Under the pieces are notes generated by a model. That model did not search any database and was not told where the DNA came from. It saw nothing but the letters and a program-made list of their open reading frames with translations. Positions 1 to 6,352 of a DNA stretch of 20,697 bases are shown here, one piece after another; within the stretch, counting starts at the first letter, position 1, and each line of letters starts with the position of its first letter. This DNA comes from CAYGGE01 sp966250865 (GTDB lineage: Bacteria > Patescibacteriota > UBA1384 > CAYGGE01). Both the position numbers and the translations under genes were made by a program. Location: the NCBI GenBank assembly GCA_966250865.1, contig CBINIT010000020.1:1-20697 (forward strand), read 5' to 3'.

Positions 1-639
1 CCCGCAGGACCAAAAGGCGACACTGGGGAAACGGGCGCTACAGGGTCCGCAGGAAAAACGGGTGGTACTGGCTCGACTGGACAGAAAGGCGAGCAAGGAT
101 CAAGTGGTAGCACAGGTGCGACAGGTGCGACTGGTGCCCAAGGCGCCACTGGAGCTACTGGTCCAACCGGACCCGCTGGCACCTTTTCACCAGCCTACGG
201 CCAACTTTCGCTCGCTTCGGAAAATATAGTTTTTGATGACCCCGATACGTGGATCCCAGTTCCTTTCAGTACCACCGGCCCATCGTCAAGCGTAAGTGTG
301 TCAACAACATCGCCTGCGACGATGACCGCGCAGAAGACTGGTGTCTATCAAATTAACCTTAGCCTGTATCTTTTAGTAGAGGACGCTCCAGAAGATAGCT
401 TTACCCCCGCAACGTACACCATAGGCATGAAAGTGAACGATGGTACAATAACTCCTGTCACTGCTACTAACGCCCGACAAGCAGGTGGCTACACCCTGGC
501 CTACAATAGCATCATGAATATATCATCAGATGATCAGATTCAGTTTTATCTCAAAGCGTCTGACATTGATATGGGTGTTTTTGCTAACATCGTTACCGCC
601 AACAATGGCAATGCCTACCTTATGCAAATTTCAAACTAG
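1..639 (+). CDS. Collagen-like repeat surface protein, C-terminal part (5' end outside window)
   Basis: The frame is open from base 1 to a TAG at 637-639, giving 212 residues without a start, so the gene begins upstream. Residues 1-60 are twenty uninterrupted Gly-X-Y triplets, rich in Thr, Ala and Lys at X/Y (ATG, PTG, QKG, EQG). Bacterial proteins with such repeats form collagen-like triple helices in surface fibres. Residues 61-212 form a compact, beta-rich tail (GVYQINLSLYLL near its middle), resembling the trimerising C-terminal domains that follow collagen stalks in BclA-like proteins. The tail assignment is by general resemblance only. No LPXTG signal or membrane segment is visible at the C terminus, so any anchor would be N-terminal. 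No terminator follows. A start at the internal GTG 298 would give only a fragment and is unlikely. Confidence 0.85.
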   Translation, partial: PAGPKGDTGETGATGSAGKTGGTGSTGQKGEQGSSGSTGATGATGAQGATGATGPTGPAGTFSPAYGQLSLASENIVFDDPDTWIPVPFSTTGPSSSVSVSTTSPATMTAQKTGVYQINLSLYLLVEDAPEDSFTPATYTIGMKVNDGTITPVTATNARQAGGYTLAYNSIMNISSDDQIQFYLKASDIDMGVFANIVTANNGNAYLMQISN

Positions 640-682
640 ACGGAATATCAATTTTGTCTAGGAGTATGATCGAGATAGTGCT

Positions 683-1945
683 GTGAAGCCCCTTGTTAAA
701 GCAAAATCAATCCATGAGAACCGGATTCGTTTTTTCTTGTCTGCTGAATTTAGCAAGCATTATATTAATGAACCACTTGCACTTACCTATCCCAGAGAAA
801 TAGTACTGGCGAATCTACCTAGTAGTATTGTCGAAATCCCACTCATCACCAACGCAATCGCTACGATCTGGTTTTCTGGTGAGACATATATCATAGACGA
901 GATGGATGAAGATCTCTATCACTCGTTAGGTAAAATAAAAGAGTTCTATCGGAGATTCTTTTACAATACCCGCTGGGACGGAGAACTCATCCCAGGAAAG
1001 CTGGTGAAAAATCGAATACGCAAACACGACATCAGGTCGGCATCGATGTTTACTGGTGGCGTCGACTCAACCTGCACGGTGCTACGCCATTTTGACGAGC
1101 ATCCAGCCTTAATTTCATTAAACGAGCCTCACGAACAAGCAGCCGCCTGGGCTGCGAACCATAACCTGACGATCCATAAAATCAAAACCAACTACTCTGA
1201 TTTTCTCAATCTCAGCTACCTGAATAAAGCCTCAATCGATATCACCAAGTGGTTTTGGGATACGACCATGGGACTCTCCTGGGTAGGGATGTCGGCTCCA
1301 CTGCTCTATGCCAAAGGCATACCGAAGCTCTATATTCCCTCAGGCTTTACTTGGCGTTCATTCATGTTCCCGGACGGCCAAACCATAGAACAGCCTGCTT
1401 CCCCCGTTATCGATGAGAACCTTTCTCCTATTGGGCTGCACGTCACTCACGATGATTTTTTCATGACTCGAACCGACAAGATTAAATTAATCTCAAATTT
1501 CTGTTCGCAGCACAACCTTCCCAAGCCTCAGCTTGTGGTTTGCACACACCATGGTCGAGCAAACACTTCCTATACTCATTGCAATACGTGCTTTAAGTGC
1601 TATATAACGATGTTGGATATTTTAGCCATTGGCGATCGACTACGGGACTATGGCTTCACACTTTCGGAAAAAGAATTCATCACCCAATTTCAGTCTTATT
1701 TCAATACGACGACCTTGAGGCCAGATGGGGTCTATGCTGCATTTCTTGACACGCAACGCTACTTGAAGAGTAATATCGATACCCTTCCTCAAACGCATCG
1801 GGCATTTTTCGATTGGTACTGTTCGATCGATCTATGGGCGAGAGCTGACAAATCGACTGCTCGCCCACTTCGAGCCAACCCGTTTAACTGGAGCGACTAT
1901 GCCGATCTTTACCCTGGCGTGAAAAAGTATATCGATGAGACATAG
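683..1945 (+). CDS. PP-loop ATP pyrophosphatase family protein, QueC-like
   Basis: The 420-residue soluble protein carries a PP-loop nucleotide-binding motif, SMFTGGVDS, at residues 121-129. This is the signature of adenine-nucleotide alpha hydrolases (QueC, TtuA, GuaA, asparagine synthetase), which adenylate a substrate and release pyrophosphate. Near residues 287-306 there are four cysteines (Cys287, Cys300, Cys303, Cys306), spaced C-x12-C-x2-C-x2-C. That resembles the zinc site of QueC, which makes 7-cyano-7-deazaguanine. The protein is much longer than QueC (about 220-230 residues), with about 115 extra residues before the PP-loop and about 100 after the Cys cluster, and no other queuosine gene is nearby. 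I therefore name the family, not a substrate. The GTG start is the only one before an in-frame TAG at 659-661. The nearest purine-rich site (GGAG, 661-664) is far upstream, so translation initiation looks weak. Confidence 0.75.
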   Translation: MKPLVKAKSIHENRIRFFLSAEFSKHYINEPLALTYPREIVLANLPSSIVEIPLITNAIATIWFSGETYIIDEMDEDLYHSLGKIKEFYRRFFYNTRWDGELIPGKLVKNRIRKHDIRSASMFTGGVDSTCTVLRHFDEHPALISLNEPHEQAAAWAANHNLTIHKIKTNYSDFLNLSYLNKASIDITKWFWDTTMGLSWVGMSAPLLYAKGIPKLYIPSGFTWRSFMFPDGQTIEQPASPVIDENLSPIGLHVTHDDFFMTRTDKIKLISNFCSQHNLPKPQLVVCTHHGRANTSYTHCNTCFKCYITMLDILAIGDRLRDYGFTLSEKEFITQFQSYFNTTTLRPDGVYAAFLDTQRYLKSNIDTLPQTHRAFFDWYCSIDLWARADKSTARPLRANPFNWSDYADLYPGVKKYIDET

Positions 1946-1976
1946 CACTGTAGGCTAGAAAAGAAAGGACACTCTC

Positions 1977-2396
1977 ATGAACGACTGTATTTTTTGTAAA
2001 ATTGTTGCCGGTGAAGCTAAGTCTTGGAAAGTTTATGAAAACGAAAAAGTTTACGCGTTTCTAGATATCCATCCGGCAAATGCATATCACACCCTCGTTA
2101 TTCCCAAAAATCATTATACAAATATCTTCGATACTCCTCTCGATGAGCTTAATGAACTGATGAGTGTCATTAAAAAACTTACTGCGCACTACCAAGCTAA
2201 CTTAGGCATAGAGAACGTCCAAATAATTAATAGTTCAGGACCAGAAGCTCAGCAAGATGTATTCCACACGCATTTTCATATCGTTCCAAGAAAACCTGGC
2301 GATGGTCAGGATGTGCAGTGGGCTACCCACCCGGAGATGCAGGAAAAGTACGACGAGATGTTGGTTAAAATAGGGTCATTGGATGACAAACCGTGA
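1977..2396 (+). CDS. HIT family protein (nucleotide hydrolase/transferase)
   Basis: A 139-residue HIT-fold protein of typical family length. The histidine triad is HTHFHIV, with His97, His99 and His101; the middle histidine is the nucleophile that forms the nucleotidyl intermediate in this family. The N terminus has CIFCKI (Cys4, Cys7), a structural zinc pair common in Hint-type members. FLDIHPANAYHTLVIPK (29-45) is the usual first half of the nucleotide pocket. Likely substrates are AMP-lysine-type phosphoramidates or dinucleoside polyphosphates, acting in the cytoplasm; which one cannot be read from sequence. The ATG follows a good AAAGGA site at about 1965-1970. The gene lies 31 nt after the PP-loop gene and may be cotranscribed with it. 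A second, diverged HIT gene lies at 5920. Confidence 0.93.
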   Translation: MNDCIFCKIVAGEAKSWKVYENEKVYAFLDIHPANAYHTLVIPKNHYTNIFDTPLDELNELMSVIKKLTAHYQANLGIENVQIINSSGPEAQQDVFHTHFHIVPRKPGDGQDVQWATHPEMQEKYDEMLVKIGSLDDKP

Positions 2397-2500
2397 GCCA
2401 TAACAATCTCGGCGGTGGTCACTATGCAATCATATTCGCCAATAGCTTTGGCCATTTTGTACGATCTACCTAGCGATAATCATTCACAAAAGGAGTCTCT

Positions 2501-3094
2501 ATGAGAAAAATAACCGTCATCACAATGATCACTCTCGACGGAGTCATGCAGGCACCGGGCGGGCCAAAGGAAGATACGTCAGGCGACTTCAAGTATGGCG
2601 GCTGGACAGCGCCCTATGGCGATGAAGTTTCTAGCAAGCTCATGCAACAATTAATGAAGCCTACTGACTACCTGTTAGGGAGAAAAACATTTGAGATCTG
2701 GGAAGACTATTGGCCTAAACACGCCAACGTGTGGCCGGGCATCAACCAGGGTACAAAGTATGTCTTATCGACTACCCGAAAGGACTCAGACTGGAAAGAG
2801 TCGCACTTTCTTCAGAACGTTGATGAGATAAAAAAGCTCAAGAGTTCAGAAGGTCCTGATCTTCAGGTCTGGGGCAGCAGCAAGCTTATTCAGCTGCTCT
2901 TAGAGCATGACCTAGTAGATGAGCTCTGGCTCATTACCTACCCACTGACTCTTGGTCAGGGCAAGAAGCTGTTTGGCGAGGGAACTATTGCCGCCGCCTT
3001 TACACTTCAAGAAAGTAAAGCGACACCAAGCGGCTTGATTATTGCACACTATACACGGGCAGGCGAGGTCGTAACAGGTACGGTGAGTGATTAA
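2501..3094 (+). CDS. Dihydrofolate reductase-like protein (RibD C-terminal domain family)
   Basis: A 197-residue single-domain protein. It begins MRKITVITMITLDGVMQAPGG, the first strand and loop typical of the stand-alone RibD_C/YyaP group, which has a DHFR-like fold and is presumed to bind NAD(P)H. Further family landmarks are YLLGRKTFEIW (about 58-68), VWGSSKLIQLLLEHDLVDELWLITYPLTLGQGKKLF (about 123-158) and a C-terminal beta strand. The reaction is unknown for most members; it is not evidence of riboflavin synthesis, since the deaminase half of RibD is absent. An AAAAGGAG site lies 6 nt before the ATG. Its TAA overlaps the stop of the convergent minus-strand gene by 4 bp, sharing the palindrome TTAA at 3091-3094. 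Confidence 0.9.
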   Translation: MRKITVITMITLDGVMQAPGGPKEDTSGDFKYGGWTAPYGDEVSSKLMQQLMKPTDYLLGRKTFEIWEDYWPKHANVWPGINQGTKYVLSTTRKDSDWKESHFLQNVDEIKKLKSSEGPDLQVWGSSKLIQLLLEHDLVDELWLITYPLTLGQGKKLFGEGTIAAAFTLQESKATPSGLIIAHYTRAGEVVTGTVSD

Positions 3095-3585
3095 ACCGTC
3101 AGATCATTTTCTGTTTTCATATCGATAGCGTCTTGAAGCAATCGTTGCAAAACCGCGGCTAACGTTGCAATCACACTCGAGGTAAAGGTAAGAATACCAC
3201 CAAGTGCAACGAGCGGCGTAATATCTTCTGTCGGATCGGCGATTCGGGCAACCATAATCGCTGCGGTTACACCCAGAACAATCATGAAACTAAACACGTT
3301 CGCACAATTTTTAATACTCTGGAGTGCGTCAACCGACAGTTGAGAAAATGCCTGGCTAGCATCGATATATCTTAAAAGTTTCAATAGCTGACTTAATGCA
3401 ATAAAAAACGGCACGAACAACGCATAGGCTCCGGCCAAAAAGAGGTAGGCCCCTACCCTGCTCCCCGGATCTTCAACGATCGCCTCTCGTGCAAGCTCAG
3501 GTAGCATGATGACGCAGACAGCCACCGCCCCTAAGGCCATAAGGTAAACAACGAGTCTTGAAAAAGTGGTAATACCTTGGTTCAT
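3091..3585 (-). CDS. DUF2975 family membrane protein (paralogue 1)
   Basis: A 164-residue membrane protein with four predicted helices: about 9-28, 45-67, 93-113 and 123-147. It matches the DUF2975 family, small integral membrane proteins usually encoded beside a short YozG-like XRE regulator. That is exactly the arrangement here: the start lies 2 nt after the XRE stop, with an AGGAG site inside the XRE tail. The sequence aligns by eye with the second DUF2975 gene at 3811-4275, including the LLK(L)/AFSQ(L/H)SV(D/K)AL core and the near-identical C termini (ENDLTV against ENELTV). The function of DUF2975 is unknown. Last gene of a four-gene minus-strand operon, overlapping the 3' end of the convergent reductase gene by 4 bp. 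Confidence 0.85.
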   Translation of the reverse strand: MNQGITTFSRLVVYLMALGAVAVCVIMLPELAREAIVEDPGSRVGAYLFLAGAYALFVPFFIALSQLLKLLRYIDASQAFSQLSVDALQSIKNCANVFSFMIVLGVTAAIMVARIADPTEDITPLVALGGILTFTSSVIATLAAVLQRLLQDAIDMKTENDLTV

Positions 3586-3587
3586 GA

Positions 3588-3800
3588 CTACTTCTCCTCG
3601 CTCTTATACTCTAAAATATCGCCTGGCTGGCATGCTAATGCTTTGCAGATCGCTTCGAGCGTAGAGAGTCGAATTGCTTTCGCTTTACCATTTTTCAAGA
3701 TTGAAAGGTTGGCCATCGTAATGCCAACTTTTTCGGCGAGTTCGGTCACACTCATCTTCCGGTTCGCGAGCATGACATCAATATTGATAATTATAGACAT
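3588..3800 (-). CDS. XRE/Cro-CI family transcriptional regulator, YozG-like
   Basis: A 70-residue protein that is essentially one helix-turn-helix domain. The core MSVTELAEKVGITMANLSILKNGKAKAIRLSTLEAICKALACQPGDILEY spans residues 16-65, with the recognition helix around ITMANLSILKNG. Short regulators of this form bind DNA as dimers and are typically cotranscribed with DUF2975 membrane proteins. A GAGGAG site lies 6 nt before the ATG, overlapping the upstream gene's TGA region. It sits between two DUF2975 paralogues, so it probably regulates its own operon from the promoter at 4638-4666; that is inference. No sensor domain is visible, so any signal would have to come from a partner such as the DUF2975 proteins. 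Confidence 0.92.
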   Translation of the reverse strand: MSIIINIDVMLANRKMSVTELAEKVGITMANLSILKNGKAKAIRLSTLEAICKALACQPGDILEYKSEEK

Positions 3801-3810
3801 GCGTTACTCC

Positions 3811-4275
3811 TCAAACCGTTAGTTCGTTTTCGGATTTAATAGTAATTGCACTGGTCAGTAGCTTTTGCAAAACGGCCGCAAATGTTGCCACAACGGCTGA
3901 GGCGGCGGTAATGATAAGCCCAATCAAGATAACGCCAGGAGCGTCATCGCGTTCCGCTACAATAAAGACATATGGCATACCTGCGGCATACAAAATGCTA
4001 ATGGTCATCGCGCAGTATTTAATGACGTCTAAAGCTTTCACTGAATGCTGCGAAAAGGCGTTATTTCTGCCAATAACAGCCAAGAGCTTCCATACGTGAT
4101 AAACAGCAATGAAGAATGGAATAACTGTCACATACATGCCTAGAATAATTGGACGATACCCACTAACAGTTTCACTTCGTAGTCCCATCGGCAAGACCCA
4201 CACGCAAAGGGCAATAATAACGAGACTGATCGCTAGGACGGCACCTCGTAGAATAATGGTTGAACTTTGTTTCAT
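3811..4275 (-). CDS. DUF2975 family membrane protein (paralogue 2)
   Basis: A 154-residue paralogue of the gene at 3091-3585, with four predicted membrane helices (about 7-29, 42-64, 89-108, 117-140). It shares the interhelical core RNNAFSQHSVKALDVIKYCA (about 75-94) and ends in SENELTV. The stop TGA at 3811-3813 is followed within 10 nt by the XRE start, so translation is probably coupled. An AGAGGA site lies a few nt before the ATG. The pair most likely arose by duplication around the regulator gene. The molecular role of DUF2975 proteins is not established. Confidence 0.83.
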   Translation of the reverse strand: MKQSSTIILRGAVLAISLVIIALCVWVLPMGLRSETVSGYRPIILGMYVTVIPFFIAVYHVWKLLAVIGRNNAFSQHSVKALDVIKYCAMTISILYAAGMPYVFIVAERDDAPGVILIGLIITAASAVVATFAAVLQKLLTSAITIKSENELTV

Positions 4276-4292
4276 ACTATTTCCTCTGATAC

Positions 4293-4607
4293 TTATTTAA
4301 CGATGAGTAATCCAGCAACGACACTGACTGTGAGCACGAAAAGCCACAATACACTGTACATCGCCGATTTTATACTTTCTGTCTTCTTATTCTCCAAGAA
4401 AAGCAGGACCGTTGGACCAAAGACAAGGCTGCCGACTACAGCTGCGGATAATGACAAAAGAAGTAACATAAGAAATGGCATCAGATTCTCGTAGCTCTTA
4501 TTGTCGAACAGTCGTTCACCGTAATAGAGAAATTGCGAAATGCCGAAAATATACACACCCGCTGCGCCGACATTGCGCAAACTAGTAAGGATGAGTAGTT
4601 TGTCCAT
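4293..4607 (-). CDS. Small membrane protein, first gene of the DUF2975/XRE operon
   Basis: A hydrophobic protein of 104 residues (start at 4607) or 108 (start at 4619). I prefer ATG 4605-4607 because GAGGTG lies just upstream of it, while the earlier ATG has no ribosome site. About three membrane helices are visible: one near the N terminus (NVGAAGVYIFGISQFLYYG), one central (LMPFLMLLLLSLSAAVVGSLVFGPTVLLFL, possibly two passes) and one C-terminal (SAMYSVLWLFVLTVSVVAGLLIVK). I do not recognise a named family. It is the promoter-proximal gene of the minus-strand operon and ends 17 nt before the DUF2975 start, so it probably works with those proteins in the membrane. Confidence 0.7.
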   Translation of the reverse strand: MDKLLILTSLRNVGAAGVYIFGISQFLYYGERLFDNKSYENLMPFLMLLLLSLSAAVVGSLVFGPTVLLFLENKKTESIKSAMYSVLWLFVLTVSVVAGLLIVK

Positions 4608-4637
4608 AGAGCACCTCATTTCTTGGTCGATACTGTG

Positions 4638-4666
4638 ATAATAGCATATTATTTATCGTTTCACAA
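4638..4666 (-). promoter_or_regulatory. Promoter of the minus-strand membrane/XRE operon
   Basis: On the minus strand, TTGTGA (4666-4661) and TATTAT (4643-4638) are separated by exactly 17 bp, and the -10 is preceded by TGC, an extended -10. It lies about 30 bp upstream of the first start codon of the operon. Confidence 0.7.
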
Positions 4667-4796
4667 TATATTTATATTGATTATCGTAGTTTTTGTCAAG
4701 AGTGACGCTTGAGCCAGCTGGAAGGATCTCGTCTTTTTACGCTGCGATAGGTATAGTAAGAAGTAAATTAAGCAGCAATTATGGGAAGGATAGTCT

Positions 4797-5186
4797 ATGG
4801 ATGCAACTATCAGCGAGTACAACGCGAAGCAATCTGGAATGGAAAAAGTAATCTGTAAACAGTTAGCGGCAGAGATCGAGCAAGGCCTACCCCAAGCAGA
4901 GAGTAAAGTGTGGCATGGCTCCCCTGTTTGGTTTCTCGACGGCAACCCGGTAGCAGGTTATAGTGTCCTTAAAGATGCCGTCCAGCTCCTGTTCTGGAGC
5001 GGTCAGTCATTTGACGAACCTGGACTGCAGCCAGAAGGTACGTTTAAAGCAGCACAGGCTCGATATACGAACCTGGACCAAATTAACACGACCGACCTAC
5101 AACGTTGGCTCAAAAAGGCTACGGATATCCAGTGGGACTATAAGAATATTGTGAAGCGTAAAGGCGAGCTGATTCGGTTTAAGTAG
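4797..5186 (+). CDS. DUF1801 (YdhG-like) domain protein
   Basis: A 129-residue soluble protein. The central segment, about residues 37-60 (SKVWHGSPVWFLDGNPVAGYSVLK), followed by VQLLFWSG and a C-terminal helix with WLKKATDIQWDYKNIVK, is typical of DUF1801, an alpha/beta fold of unknown biochemical role. Such proteins are sometimes compared with iron chaperone-like frataxin folds, but no activity can be assigned here. The ATG is preceded by GGAAGGA at a good distance. The gene is transcribed divergently from the DUF2975/XRE operon and stands alone, followed by cassette A. Confidence 0.83.
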   Translation: MDATISEYNAKQSGMEKVICKQLAAEIEQGLPQAESKVWHGSPVWFLDGNPVAGYSVLKDAVQLLFWSGQSFDEPGLQPEGTFKAAQARYTNLDQINTTDLQRWLKKATDIQWDYKNIVKRKGELIRFK

Positions 5187-5251
5187 CTCTTTCGCGCTAT
5201 ACGGCCAAGTACTAGAGACGATCTGTCGAGATAGCGGCTTTGCCTTGTGTC

Positions 5252-5280
5252 TTGACATTTTATATTTTATATGGTATAGT
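5252..5280 (+). promoter_or_regulatory. Cassette A promoter
   Basis: A perfect TTGACA (5252-5257) and TATAGT (5275-5280) separated by 17 bp of AT-rich sequence. It predicts a 5' leader of about 110 nt for the lipoprotein gene at 5398. Confidence 0.8.
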
Positions 5281-5309
5281 TTGCTGTTTCGTACATGAGT
5301 TACGCTTTT

Positions 5310-5350
5310 GATGACCCATGAGCACTTATTTTGAGTGTTGATGGGTCGTC
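5310..5350 (+). promoter_or_regulatory. Hairpin in the leader of the cassette A gene
   Basis: Arms 5310-5326 and 5334-5350 form a 17-bp stem with one G-G mismatch and two G-T wobbles, closed by a 7-nt loop. It lies between the promoter and the ribosome site. A run of four A, not T, follows, so it does not look like an intrinsic terminator in this orientation. Confidence 0.65.
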
Positions 5351-5397
5351 AAAACACCGCTACACTTTCACCCTGACGACACCAAGGAGAACATCCC

Positions 5398-5808
5398 GTG
5401 AATTTCCGGACCCTGCTTCTGAGTCTTGCCCTACTGGGCGTCGCTCTCCTGTCTGGCTGCGCAAAGCGGTCGATTGTCGGCAAGTCGCTGGCTTCGCCCC
5501 TCGCCGGCATCCGTTTCACCTCTAGCGACAAGGACGGAGGTCTCAATACGGACATCGGCTTCGTCCTCAATGGCGAAGCGCTCAGCAAAAAGGCCGCCGC
5601 GGACCTCGTCGAGGAACAGCGGAAGAAGCCAAATACCACCGTTCTCACGATGGACTCACAGACGGAAGACGGGATCCCAGTGACCATGAGCGTCATCGGT
5701 AGCCAGGACAACACCAAGGGCTACCTCGTGATCATCGGGCCCGACGACGCCGTCAAGGTGACGCCGGAGGCGTGGAACAAGGAAGGCGGTAAAGAGAAAG
5801 ACCGCTAA
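5398..5808 (+). CDS. Small predicted lipoprotein (cassette A)
   Basis: A 136-residue protein with a lipoprotein signal peptide: MNFRTLLLSLALLGVALLSGC, with lipobox LLSGC and Cys21 as the lipidated residue. It should be anchored on the outer face of the membrane. The mature part is hydrophilic and charged, with no membrane helix and a Lys/Glu/Asp-rich C terminus; I recognise no family. The GTG start is set by AAGGAG about 10 nt upstream. The gene is markedly GC-rich (many GTC, CTC, GCC, GGC codons) compared with the DUF1801 and HIT genes on either side, which fits an acquired origin. It is monocistronic, with its own promoter, leader hairpin and terminator. Confidence 0.8.
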   Translation: MNFRTLLLSLALLGVALLSGCAKRSIVGKSLASPLAGIRFTSSDKDGGLNTDIGFVLNGEALSKKAAADLVEEQRKKPNTTVLTMDSQTEDGIPVTMSVIGSQDNTKGYLVIIGPDDAVKVTPEAWNKEGGKEKDR

Positions 5809-5820
5809 CCGACGAGACAA

Positions 5821-5849
5821 GTGGGGGCCGCGCCGAGCGCGGCTCCCAC
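5821..5849 (+). terminator. Cassette A GC-rich terminator hairpin
   Basis: Arms 5821-5833 and 5837-5849 form a 13-bp GC-rich stem (one wobble) with a CGA loop, 12 nt after the stop codon. There is no T run after it, so it is an atypical intrinsic terminator or a 3'-end stabiliser. Confidence 0.65.
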
Positions 5850-5869
5850 ACAGTCACTCAACTACGAAT

Positions 5870-5890
5870 GCAGCATTTTGCTGCTTTTTT
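5870..5890 (+). terminator. Intrinsic terminator before the second HIT gene
   Basis: A short GCAGC/GCTGC stem (5870-5874, 5880-5884) with an ATTTT loop is followed by six T. It would end any transcript reading out of cassette A. Confidence 0.6.
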
Positions 5891-5898
5891 GTTATAGT
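5890..5898 (+). promoter_or_regulatory. Extended -10 promoter of the HIT-alr operon
   Basis: TGT directly precedes TATAGT (5893-5898). No good -35 box is present, as is usual for extended -10 promoters. The predicted leader of about 15 nt carries an AGGAAGG ribosome site. Confidence 0.5.
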
Positions 5899-5919
5899 GA
5901 GACAGTGAGGAAGGTAAGC

Positions 5920-6345
5920 ATGAACCAAACACTCTACACTTTTGGCTACCCGGAAACGCTTCTTAAAGAATATGACCATTGGGCGGTATTTGTTCGTGCT
6001 AATCATGTCACGCTCGGATCGCTAGTCAGTATCGCAAAGTCTGAGGCAACCAATCTTGGCAATCTCTCAAAAGAAGAGTGGGCAGAATTTGCAACCGTAA
6101 GCAACGAGATGGAGAACCTGCTTCGTAAGACATTTGGAGCAGAGAAGTTTAACTACCTAGCCCTCATGATGGTTGATCCTCATGTGCATTTTCACTTTAT
6201 CCCCCGCTACTCAAAACCGGTTACGTTTAACGACAGAGTCTATACCGATCCTGACTGGCCAGTCAAAACAGAGCTCAAGACGATTGAAACAACCGAAGAA
6301 GAAATCAAGACGATTCAAAATTATCTTCTCACCTACCTCTCATGA
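5920..6345 (+). CDS. HIT-like domain protein (diverged)
   Basis: A 141-residue protein with a histidine triad in DPHVHFHFIPRY (His88, His90, His92) and the preceding LALMMV strand. It lacks the N-terminal CxxC pair of the HIT protein at 1977. Enzymes of this superfamily hydrolyse or transfer nucleotides from dinucleotide or nucleoside-phosphoramidate substrates; the substrate here is unknown. I chose ATG 5920 because AGGAAGG lies just upstream and the -10 box at 5893-5898 precedes it. The frame stays open back to GTG 5821, but that start would lie in the terminator stem of cassette A. The stop is 7 nt before the alr start, so the two are probably cotranscribed and coupled. Confidence 0.87.
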   Translation: MNQTLYTFGYPETLLKEYDHWAVFVRANHVTLGSLVSIAKSEATNLGNLSKEEWAEFATVSNEMENLLRKTFGAEKFNYLALMMVDPHVHFHFIPRYSKPVTFNDRVYTDPDWPVKTELKTIETTEEEIKTIQNYLLTYLS

Positions 6346-6352
6346 GAACTCT

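Noticed and set aside
683..3094. UGA recoding as in Gracilibacteria
   Set aside because: UGA ends the HIT gene at 2396 and others, and no conserved glycine is encoded by UGA.
5821..5919. N-terminal extension of the second HIT protein from GTG 5821
   Set aside because: It would translate cassette A's terminator stem and a second terminator. ATG 5920 has a proper ribosome site and promoter.
6173..6352. 60-residue N-terminal extension of alanine racemase
   Set aside because: It overlaps the HIT gene in another frame and is basic, low-quality sequence. The family start fits ATG 6353.
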